Positions 26,217 to 33,464 of a DNA stretch of 33,464 bases are shown piece after piece. Every line of letters begins with the position of its first letter. Position 1 is the stretch's first letter. A program made the translations under genes and the position numbers. Where the stretch lies: assembly GCA_964448105.1 (NCBI GenBank), contig CAYUVK010000056.1, positions 1-33,464 on the forward strand, in the 5' to 3' direction. Source of the stretch: CAVQBP01 sp964448105. GTDB taxonomy: Bacteria; Bacteroidota; Ignavibacteria; Ignavibacteriales; Ignavibacteriaceae. The notes under the pieces are model-generated. The model was not told where the DNA came from. It did not search any database and was given only the letters and a program-made list of their open reading frames with translations.

Positions 26217-27113
26217 TTATTTCTTTTTGTTTTTATTATCTTCATCTTTTTGCAACTGGAGGTCGACTTTTTCAATTATACCGCCTTTATTTATAATAAA
26301 ATGAACCAATTTATTATCGTAATCGATTTTAGTTAAGTATCCCAAATAAACAGGTTCTCCTTCCCACAGCAGGTATGTACTACCCTTGGCATCGGCTAAG
26401 AAGGCACCTTCGGGAACAAGTGCCAGTAATTTTGCACCTTGTACGTCTAAAAGATTATCTATGTTAGGTGGAATTTCATTTCTTATTAATGGATAAAAAG
26501 CATCGTAAACATTTTTTGAACGAAGATCATTCTCCACAAGTTTTGCTGTTGCAAATCTGTCGTTCTGAGAATAGTACACTTTCACCAGCATATTAAAGTT
26601 TACATCAAAATATGGGATCCCATCGTCATCTGTCGAAATTAAATTGTTCATAGTTATTGAAGATAATTTTTTCAACTCTTTACTCTGCTCAATTGCATAA
26701 ATTAATTGATAAATCTCGGAATATTTACCGCTCCCTTTTAATTTATATTGATAATAAGAAAACTCTTTATCTTGACCATGATCTGTATACTCAACATCAA
26801 CATGGGTTTGGGAAGAGAAACTGGAAGTTACATCGGTTATAAAATCAAAAAATTTTATTGAAGAAAGGTTTTGCGGTATATTAAATTCTCTTGATGCTAA
26901 TATTGAATCTAATGATTGGGATTTTACCAGGAGATCCTTGTATTGTTTGGCTAGATGCTCTTTATTTAATGCATGAGCTTTTAATTCATTCAGCTTATCT
27001 TTTTTATCAGAAATTTTACTTCGCTGAATACCGAAGATAAAAATACCACCGGCTATTAATATTACTAGTAATACCCCTAAAAGGGCTAACGTATTTTTAA
27101 GTTTCCTATTCAT
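26217..27113 (-). CDS. PilO-PilP fusion, inner-membrane alignment protein
   Basis: This 298-residue protein has one membrane helix (about 7-29), a coiled coil (about 30-75) and an alpha/beta domain (about 80-190, KDFEFSYYQYKLKGSGKYSEIYQLI region) like PilO. The C-terminal part (about 225-298) reads VPEGAFLADAKGSTYLLWEGE then LGYLTKIDYDNKLVHFII, which resembles the PilP homology region that binds the secretin. In well-studied pili these are two separate proteins. It overlaps the preceding PilM-PilN gene by 4 bp (ATGA). A GspM-like relation for the first half is an alternative. Confidence 0.75.
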   Translation of the reverse strand: MNRKLKNTLALLGVLLVILIAGGIFIFGIQRSKISDKKDKLNELKAHALNKEHLAKQYKDLLVKSQSLDSILASREFNIPQNLSSIKFFDFITDVTSSFSSQTHVDVEYTDHGQDKEFSYYQYKLKGSGKYSEIYQLIYAIEQSKELKKLSSITMNNLISTDDDGIPYFDVNFNMLVKVYYSQNDRFATAKLVENDLRSKNVYDAFYPLIRNEIPPNIDNLLDVQGAKLLALVPEGAFLADAKGSTYLLWEGEPVYLGYLTKIDYDNKLVHFIINKGGIIEKVDLQLQKDEDNKNKKK

Positions 27114-28645
27114 TTCTTTTCTTTTTCAAATGTTGTTAAATTAAAAATTGCATTAAATTTATATACATTTTGTTTTCGCATTGGTTCATAGTTAATTGAT
27201 TTTAATTCTGTTGAATTAACAGAATAAGCAAAATCCGTTAAGACCTGCCTTGATAAAGCATACCCTGAAAGAACAAGACTGGTATTATTTGAATTTAAAT
27301 TAGTTAGCCAGATATCTCTTTTTCCTTCAAAAAAATTGGAAATGTGTGCAAGGACCTTAGTCCATACTTTGGTACCAACAGCAGCTGAATCCAGGATTGC
27401 TTGAGTCTGACCAAATCCACTTATTTTTGCTTCCATAGCGGAAATTTTACTTAAAGTTTCCTGATTTTGCCTTTGAAGAAGTGTTTGTTCGGCAACCTTA
27501 TCATTCAGACTACTTATTTCTTTAGTGTTACTTAGAAATTGTAATGTAAAATAAAAAGTGGCGGCAAATAGTAACGGTATAAGAGCATAACCATGCCAGC
27601 CAAATTGAAATATTTTTTGATCTTCTTTTACATATTTGGGAAGCAGATTTATCCCGTCATGCTTCTTTTCAGTATCGTCAAAGTAATCTATGGCAATAGC
27701 TAAAGGGATACTAAAGCTTGAAATTGAATCTTTTTCACGTTGACCCAATGAAGAAATATCAATATCGTCAAATTCCAGTCTTGAAACATTTGCTTCAGGG
27801 AAAGTACCATAAAATGATAATATTAAATTTTCAGAATCATCTTCCCCGCAGACAATAATATTATCCAGTGAATTAATCCCGCCGTTTTCCATCTCAAGAA
27901 GAATTTTTGAGAAATACACATCATATGTATGAAGATTTAGAGTTCCTATATCCAGGGTAGTACCAATGTGTTGAAGTTTTCTACCATGTAAGAAAATTAA
28001 TTTACTATATTCTTTTCCTATATAAACAATTAGGGAATGATCATCCGGGAAAAATTTCTTTCTATTTGCAACATAATAAGCAAGAGAAATTTCGGCACTT
28101 TTTACAGAAGGAATTTTATAAGTTCTTTTACCGTTGGTTCTTGCCAGAGTATTAATTAGTTGAATTGCGTGGATATCCCCGCTACTAAGAAATACTGATA
28201 ATAAAGATTTATTTGCAAGCTCTATGTATCCAAGGTTATCTTTATCAATAACAACATTTTTAGTTCTTTGGATATCATTAATAATTTCCTGGGTTACTTT
28301 AGAAGATTTCCCGTCTTTATTCCCATCAAAAACATGGTAATAAATAGACGGTTCAGTTAAAGCAGGAATAAAGTAAGATTTATTTAAATTAATGCCAACA
28401 AGTTCCGAATTCAATATATTTTGACTGGAGGAGCTAACAGTTGCTGAATCTTCATGCTTTAAATTTTGAAGAGTTAAGTCTTCACCTTCAATATTTAAAT
28501 CTGAAACTCCGTCTTCCAACTGCAGTGCAGGCTGTAGAACATCTACCGAAGCTGTTTTTAAAACTTTAACATTCTCCTTTTCTTTGTTTACGACAGCAAT
28601 TTTGGTATCGCTGCCTTCGCAATAAATACATATTAATTGTTTCAC
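27110..28645 (-). CDS. PilM-PilN fusion, inner-membrane pilus assembly protein
   Basis: The first part (about 1-330) is a cytoplasmic actin-like fold of the PilM type, with IYCEGSDTKIAVV near the start and VYIGKEYSKLIFLHG in the second subdomain. The motif INLLP at 332-336 is the usual N-terminal mark of PilN, here followed by a membrane helix (about 350-371), a coiled coil, and a periplasmic ferredoxin-like domain (about 415-505, KVWTKVLAHISNFF, IWLTNLNSNNTSLVLSG). In most bacteria PilM docks onto that PilN peptide as a separate protein; here they are one chain. The start codon is GTG at 28645, one base after the PilT-like stop. Confidence 0.8.
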   Translation of the reverse strand: MKQLICIYCEGSDTKIAVVNKEKENVKVLKTASVDVLQPALQLEDGVSDLNIEGEDLTLQNLKHEDSATVSSSSQNILNSELVGINLNKSYFIPALTEPSIYYHVFDGNKDGKSSKVTQEIINDIQRTKNVVIDKDNLGYIELANKSLLSVFLSSGDIHAIQLINTLARTNGKRTYKIPSVKSAEISLAYYVANRKKFFPDDHSLIVYIGKEYSKLIFLHGRKLQHIGTTLDIGTLNLHTYDVYFSKILLEMENGGINSLDNIIVCGEDDSENLILSFYGTFPEANVSRLEFDDIDISSLGQREKDSISSFSIPLAIAIDYFDDTEKKHDGINLLPKYVKEDQKIFQFGWHGYALIPLLFAATFYFTLQFLSNTKEISSLNDKVAEQTLLQRQNQETLSKISAMEAKISGFGQTQAILDSAAVGTKVWTKVLAHISNFFEGKRDIWLTNLNSNNTSLVLSGYALSRQVLTDFAYSVNSTELKSINYEPMRKQNVYKFNAIFNLTTFEKEKK

Positions 28646-28646
28646 T

Positions 28647-29876
28647 TTACACCGCCGTTAATATTTGTTGAATTCTTGTTTTTTGATTTGCATAAGCAAT
28701 TGCATTTTCCAGAGAAATTTTCCTTTCAAGGTAAAGTCGCTTCAAATCTTGTTCCATTGTAATCATGCCGCTTTTTGCACTCTGGTTTATCATCATGTAA
28801 ATTTCACTTGTAGTATTATTCTTAATTGCCGCTTTTACACTTGGTGTAACAATAAGCACTTCTTTAGCTAAGACCCGTTTTCCATCAAGACTTGGAACTA
28901 ATTTCTGAGAAACAACAGTAGTTAAAACATCTGCAAGACGGTTTCTTACACGTGCCTGTTCATTAGGATGGACCTCTGCAATAATTCTATCTATTGATTC
29001 TACAGCAGAGGAAGTATGTAAAGTAGAAAAAACTTTGTGCCCGGTATCCGTAACTTCTAATGCTGCCAATATTGTTTCGGGATCTCTCATTTCACCAACT
29101 ACTATAATATCAGGGTCTTGTCTTAAAGCTTGCACAATGCCATCTTTAAAAGAAAGTACATCCCTTCCTACTTCGCGATGTTTTATAATAGATATATCTG
29201 ATTTGTGGACAAATTCGACAGGAGATGCAATAATTATAATATGTGCAGGATCAAATTTGTTATGAAAATTAATAATAGCATCAAGAGTTGTTGATTTACC
29301 TGAACCTGTTATACCCGTTATTAAAGAAAGTCCAAATTTTATATAAGAATGATTCATTGCTCTAACTGCATTAGAGTGAAATCCCAATGAATCAATATGC
29401 CTTACCTCTGAATTTATTGCTCTCATATTTAAAGCAAGATTATCCAGGTCAAAATATGCATCAGCTCTGAACCGGACATCAATTTTTTTCCTTTCATATA
29501 GGAAAGTATAGCTGAAATCCAGATTTCGTTCAGTTAAAAGATTTTTTCTTTGATTAATAGTCAATAAATTTGTAATTAAAACTGTCGATTCTTCATTTGA
29601 GAAAGTTGGTAATTCCTTTACCCGTTCTTTATTCCCAAAAGTTCTCATCCATATAAAACCACCGTTTCCGTGCCCCCCTATTTCGATATCGGAAGCATCG
29701 CGTTCTATCATACTCGTTAAAACCTTATTTATAAAATTTCTTAGTAGAAGATTATCTTCAGGTTTTAATTTTTCTATATTATCTATTATATATTCTATTC
29801 TATCGGCACCAAATAAAGCTTTAGGAATTTGCTCAATAAAATTTGACAGTATATTTTTAATTTCAGATTGTGGCAC
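28647..29876 (-). CDS. PilT-like type IV pilus retraction ATPase
   Basis: This 409-residue protein is the size of PilT/PilU plus a short N-terminal extension. Walker A is GITGSGKSTT at 188-197, Walker B DPDIIVVGEMRD at 254-265 and the His box HKVFSTLHT at 280-288. The Asp box is altered (IASPVEFVH instead of the acidic EDPIEFVH form), and the C-terminal PilT hallmark AIRNLIRE appears as AIKNNTTS. It powers pilus disassembly, or acts as an accessory retraction motor. The start codon is GTG at 29876. It follows the PilB-like gene by 82 bp. Confidence 0.9.
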   Translation of the reverse strand: MPQSEIKNILSNFIEQIPKALFGADRIEYIIDNIEKLKPEDNLLLRNFINKVLTSMIERDASDIEIGGHGNGGFIWMRTFGNKERVKELPTFSNEESTVLITNLLTINQRKNLLTERNLDFSYTFLYERKKIDVRFRADAYFDLDNLALNMRAINSEVRHIDSLGFHSNAVRAMNHSYIKFGLSLITGITGSGKSTTLDAIINFHNKFDPAHIIIIASPVEFVHKSDISIIKHREVGRDVLSFKDGIVQALRQDPDIIVVGEMRDPETILAALEVTDTGHKVFSTLHTSSAVESIDRIIAEVHPNEQARVRNRLADVLTTVVSQKLVPSLDGKRVLAKEVLIVTPSVKAAIKNNTTSEIYMMINQSAKSGMITMEQDLKRLYLERKISLENAIAYANQKTRIQQILTAV

Positions 29877-29958
29877 TACATTTCTCTTTTTTTTTACAAA
29901 AAATTTTTTATTTAATTTTCTATCCTGTATGGACTTAAAGCGAATATTTTTAGCATAA

Positions 29959-31755
29959 TTAATCTTCTGTTGTTGAAGCTATTACTTCTTCAATTGATGT
30001 TAATCCGAGCTTCACTTTTTCCAGTCCGGATTCTCTCAGGTTTGATGTTCCATCTTTCTTTGCCTGAATACGAATTTGTTCTTCATCTACCTCAATACCT
30101 GAACGAACAATAATTTGTCTTATTTCCTTAGAAAAATACAGAGCTTCGTGAATTGCCATTCTGCCTTTATAACCTGTTCCCCCGCATTTCTCGCACCCTT
30201 TTTCTTTCGCTTCATAAATCGTATAATTTTTCCATTCATCAACACTAAGACCTATTGCTTCCATGAAAACATCATCAAATTTTTCGACCTTTACTTTACA
30301 ATCGTTGCAAAGTTTTCTTATCAATCTTTGTGCTACTATTATATTAATTGCATATGCTATTAAAAAAGGTTCAATACCCATTTTATATAGACGTGCAACA
30401 GCACTGGGAGCATCATTGGTGTGTAAAGTTGAAAATGTTAGGTGACCAGTATTCGCTAATTTTATCGCTACTTCAGCAGTCTCTTTATCTCGCATCTCAC
30501 CAACCAAAACTATGTCCGGGTCATGACGAAGAATAGAACGTATAGCTTGCTCAAAATTCATTCTATAACCAATTTTCAGCTGACGGGCACCTTCAATAAC
30601 ATATTCAACAGGATCTTCAACAGTAAGAACATTTACAGTCGGATCAATAACCTGGTAAAGAGCAGCTACAAGAGTGGTGCTTTTACCACTTCCAGTTGGT
30701 CCGGTTAATATTACCATTCCCTGGGGCTGACTTATTGCTTTGGTAAAAGATTTTTTAGAATAACCAGTTAAACCTAATTTTTCCAAATCTCTGATAACTT
30801 TTCTATCATCAAGGATTCTAATGACTACACTCTCAAATTTATTTTTAAGCTCGGTCCCTACCATTGGAAGTACAGAAACCCTGAACCGAATAACATATCC
30901 ATCTATTTCTCTCTGGATAAAACCATCTTGAGCTCTTTCTCTTTCAAACCTGTCCATACCTTTAGATCTGTCTTTTACAACAGCAACTACGGCTTCAGGT
31001 AAAGTGCCTTCTTGCACATGCCAGAGTTGAAGATTTCCATCAACTCTCATCACTATTTCTGTTCTATTTCCAGATTTAGGCACAAAATGGATATCACTGG
31101 CACCCTTTCTAACCCCTTCTACCAGCGCTCCTTCTACTAGATTGATTAATGCACTTTTATTTATCTCTGCATCAAGTTCTTCTTCGTTAAAAGAATTATC
31201 ATCGGTCTCTATGTGCATTTCATAATCGGCTTCTTCCATCGCCTTTAAATAAACATTTTCAGGTGGGAAGATAGTCTGTACTATTTTTTCATAGTATGAT
31301 TTCTTTATATAGGCTACTTCATATTTTTTTACATCGAGCCCAAAAGCGATTTTAGGAATATTTCTATCAGTAGGATCAATTGCTGCAAGAATTAATTTAT
31401 CTTTTATTCTTTCATCATATTTATAAGGTATTATTTTATGCTCAAGTATTTGCTGTTTTAATTGATCACCGGCATTATTAATAGTCTTTTTAATAAAATC
31501 AAGTCGGCTTTGAGGGACTTCATCGACTGGAGTTTCTAATTGCCTGAATGCATATAGAATTGCTACTTCGCCAAAAATTATATCATGTTCAAATTTGAAA
31601 TCTTCAACTAGGATCTGTGCTAAGTTTCTTTTTAATTTACTCTGATCATTTATTTTTGCAGCTAATGCCTTTTCAAGAGTCTCGGCATCAATAATTCCTT
31701 TTTTAAATAATAAGTAACCGATTTTGTCAGTTATTTCCAGTGATGTGTCTAGCAT
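29959..31755 (-). CDS. PilB/GspE-like assembly ATPase
   Basis: This 598-residue protein has the N-terminal MshEN/GspE-N-like region (about 1-170), the N2 domain (GASDIHFVP at about 218-226), Walker A GPTGSGKSTT at 352-361, an intact Asp box VEDPVEYV (about 379-386), Walker B DPDIVLVGEMRD (412-423), His box (LTFSTLHTND) and the four-cysteine zinc site of extension ATPases (C483, C486, C521, C524). It drives pilus or pseudopilus assembly at the inner membrane. It follows the platform protein by 98 bp. All catalytic boxes are intact, unlike the neighbouring PilT-like protein. Confidence 0.95.
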   Translation of the reverse strand: MLDTSLEITDKIGYLLFKKGIIDAETLEKALAAKINDQSKLKRNLAQILVEDFKFEHDIIFGEVAILYAFRQLETPVDEVPQSRLDFIKKTINNAGDQLKQQILEHKIIPYKYDERIKDKLILAAIDPTDRNIPKIAFGLDVKKYEVAYIKKSYYEKIVQTIFPPENVYLKAMEEADYEMHIETDDNSFNEEELDAEINKSALINLVEGALVEGVRKGASDIHFVPKSGNRTEIVMRVDGNLQLWHVQEGTLPEAVVAVVKDRSKGMDRFERERAQDGFIQREIDGYVIRFRVSVLPMVGTELKNKFESVVIRILDDRKVIRDLEKLGLTGYSKKSFTKAISQPQGMVILTGPTGSGKSTTLVAALYQVIDPTVNVLTVEDPVEYVIEGARQLKIGYRMNFEQAIRSILRHDPDIVLVGEMRDKETAEVAIKLANTGHLTFSTLHTNDAPSAVARLYKMGIEPFLIAYAINIIVAQRLIRKLCNDCKVKVEKFDDVFMEAIGLSVDEWKNYTIYEAKEKGCEKCGGTGYKGRMAIHEALYFSKEIRQIIVRSGIEVDEEQIRIQAKKDGTSNLRESGLEKVKLGLTSIEEVIASTTED

Positions 31756-31853
31756 TTACTAGTACCTATTATAAATTTTTTACAAAAGAATTTGTATTTC
31801 GAGAGGCTTCGAAAGAAGTTATCCAAAACAATAGCTTTTCATTTTTAAAAAGT

Positions 31854-33230
31854 TTACGCTATTGTCCTCTCGACTTGCACTGTATTACTTCCCATTCCAG
31901 GAGTTTTTGGTCTCACAGTTGCAGTTTCTGCTGAAACAAGTGTTAATGCAATCATAACAACCATTATTATCATTGCTATAAAAACCTGAATCATTTCAAT
32001 AAAGTTTTTTAACTTATATACAGTCTCGCTTTCATAATAATTAGCCAATTGAAGCGCAGTATTTTTTATTGTACCTGTTTCTTCTCCAGAATGAAATCTT
32101 GATAACGCTGTTTCAGTAAATACGCCGGCAGCTTCAAAAGCATCAGTCACGCCTATCCCTTTTTTAACCATCAAAGGTATTGCTACCGACTTAATTCTAT
32201 CTTCAAAATATGCATTACCGGCAGCTTCAGCAGCGATTCTTATAGGTTCAATACTTTCAGCTGATCCACTATAAAGTGTGTAAAAAACACGGCAAAAAAC
32301 TTCAATTAAAGTTTTATGAATTAATGTACCGATCATAGGTATCTTTAATAGATATTGATCTTTTAAATAAGCTCCTTTTTTTGTTCGGAAGTAATACATT
32401 AAAACGATAGGGGGTATTACTGTAACTGCTGTAACAAGCCAAATATTACCCATTAAAAAGTCACTTATTTTTAATGTGAAAGCAGTCATTGGTGGGAGTT
32501 CAATTTTGAATTTAACAAATAATTTGGCTGTTTCGGGAAAGATATATCCTACATAAAATAATACCGCCAAAAAGAGCACAAATATAGTTACTAACGGAGT
32601 AATTAATGCACTTCTCAGATTTTTTTTGAACTCCTGCCGCCTTTCTAAGAATTTAGCCGTGGCCCGGTAAATCTCGGTCATATTACCACTTTTTGAAGCT
32701 AGGCCTAGCATATAAGCAGTGAATTTCCCAAATACAGATTGGTATTTCAAAAAAGTTACCTCACTGTCGGCTCCTTTTTTCAGATCATTATTAATTTCTT
32801 TTAAAGTTTCTTTTAAGGTCTTATTCTGCGTGTCGTTAATCAGAAGAGTCAATATTTCTTGATAAGCTAATTTCTGCTCCATCATTTCTGCACTTATCTT
32901 AACAAACGTAACAATTTCTGACTGCGGTGGTTTAGATTTTAATTCAAGAAGTTTTTTATTTACCGAAAGGATCTCAAAGCCTAATCGTCTCAAGGCATCT
33001 TCTACTTCCTGTTTTGTAAAGGCTTTTTGTTCACCACGTACAGGTTTTTCTTTACCCCTTCTAACCCTGTACATAAAGGTAGATTTTTTTTCTATTGTAG
33101 TAACTTTAAGTTGATTTTTCTCTGCAAGGCGTCGGATTTTTTTCTTACCTTCTGTTATGGAATTTGCAGATAATGCGCCACTTATTGACTGTCCATTTAA
33201 CTTTGCTGCAGTAAACCTAAATTCTACCAT
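31854..33230 (-). CDS. PilC/GspF-like inner-membrane platform protein
   Basis: This 458-residue protein has an N-terminal region (about 1-100) followed by two GspF domains, the first with FVKISAEMMEQKLAYQEILTLL in pieces (about 108-230) and the second with HKTLIEVFCRVFYTLYSGS and FHSGEETGTIKNTALQLANYYE. Membrane helices are near 211-231, 260-281 and 410-440. It anchors the ATPases and pilin polymerisation. The start is ATG at 33230 (MVEFRF); a TTG three bases earlier is possible but less likely. It is the first gene of the long minus-strand pilus operon. Confidence 0.93.
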   Translation of the reverse strand: MVEFRFTAAKLNGQSISGALSANSITEGKKKIRRLAEKNQLKVTTIEKKSTFMYRVRRGKEKPVRGEQKAFTKQEVEDALRRLGFEILSVNKKLLELKSKPPQSEIVTFVKISAEMMEQKLAYQEILTLLINDTQNKTLKETLKEINNDLKKGADSEVTFLKYQSVFGKFTAYMLGLASKSGNMTEIYRATAKFLERRQEFKKNLRSALITPLVTIFVLFLAVLFYVGYIFPETAKLFVKFKIELPPMTAFTLKISDFLMGNIWLVTAVTVIPPIVLMYYFRTKKGAYLKDQYLLKIPMIGTLIHKTLIEVFCRVFYTLYSGSAESIEPIRIAAEAAGNAYFEDRIKSVAIPLMVKKGIGVTDAFEAAGVFTETALSRFHSGEETGTIKNTALQLANYYESETVYKLKNFIEMIQVFIAMIIMVVMIALTLVSAETATVRPKTPGMGSNTVQVERTIA

Positions 33231-33275
33231 CAAACACTCTTATTTTTTTAATATTTATGCATTTTTGCATACTAA

Positions 33276-33293
33276 TAACAATTCTTATTCCAA
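33276..33293 (-). promoter_or_regulatory. Weak sigma-54-like promoter candidate before the pilus operon
   Basis: On the minus strand TTGG (33293-33290) and TTGTT (33281-33277) give a GG-N10-GT arrangement, one base from the sigma-54 GG-N10-GC pattern. It lies about 46 bp before the platform protein start. The missing C of the -12 element makes this weak in such AT-rich DNA. Confidence 0.25.
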
Positions 33294-33464
33294 AACAATT
33301 TGACTTTAGAATACTTTATTTTCGCAATATTTAAATAATCTTTAGAAAGATTTACATTTTATTTAGGTAAATATTTTGGGAGAAAAAAAAATAAGGGGAG
33401 CGTAATTTAGATTTTATTGAAATAAGTTTTGTTGTTAAAACTCAAACTTGAGTTTGTAAATTAA

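Noticed and set aside
1..33464. CRISPR array or origin of replication
   Set aside because: No regularly spaced repeats other than the two promoter copies, and no DnaA-box cluster noticed.

Overview
The window is AT-rich and looks like a chromosomal segment of an Ignavibacteria-type bacterium (Bacteroidetes/Chlorobi side). The evidence is two secreted proteins ending in the type IX sorting domain with the 'YQNYPNPFNPST' style opening common in that lineage, a TonB-dependent receptor with a carboxypeptidase-regulatory-like N-terminus, and several starts without a Shine-Dalgarno sequence. This assignment is inference from protein style, not a database match. LAYOUT: (1) 1-6597, minus strand: a galactose-use locus. 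Reading 5' to 3' it holds a LacI-family regulator, a sodium/sugar symporter, a 66-residue membrane protein, galK, galT and a TonB-dependent outer-membrane receptor that runs off the window. LacI-type operators (GCAA-N4-TTGC) sit before the regulator, in two tandem 66-bp promoter/operator copies, and before the symporter, so the locus is probably self-regulated and sugar-inducible. (2) 6614-8757: a C-terminal relic of alanine racemase, a secreted propeller-like protein with a type IX sorting tail, and a near-perfect palindrome between it and dnaG. (3) 8822-10714, minus: DNA primase. (4) 11055-14696: a glycosyltransferase cut off by a complete 1160-bp insertion sequence (inverted repeats, 5-bp target duplication, DDE transposase), then an amidohydrolase and a methyltransferase joined by a 4-bp overlap. 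(5) 14792-16908: a secreted 'choice-of-anchor V'-like protein, two small membrane proteins and tRNA-Lys(TTT). (6) 17017-20375, plus: a sigma-54 activator (NtrC type) and its hybrid kinase. (7) 20392-33230, minus: one long probable operon for a type IV pilus or type II secretion-like machine. It encodes platform protein, PilB-like ATPase, PilT-like ATPase, a PilM-PilN fusion, a PilO-PilP fusion and a short secretin, followed directly by a single-domain receiver, an 1188-residue hybrid kinase with three receivers (the middle one degenerate) and a receiver fused to a kinase-like dimerisation helix without an ATPase domain. No pilin or prepilin peptidase is in the window. The most interesting parts are the compacted pilus alignment subcomplex co-transcribed with a multi-receiver phosphorelay, and the duplicated operator-promoter of the sugar locus. 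Four genes (TonB receptor, propeller protein, amidohydrolase, methyltransferase) each read through if one base is restored, three of them at or beside short homopolymer runs. That pattern fits sequencing error at least as well as real decay, so these frames need read-level checking.
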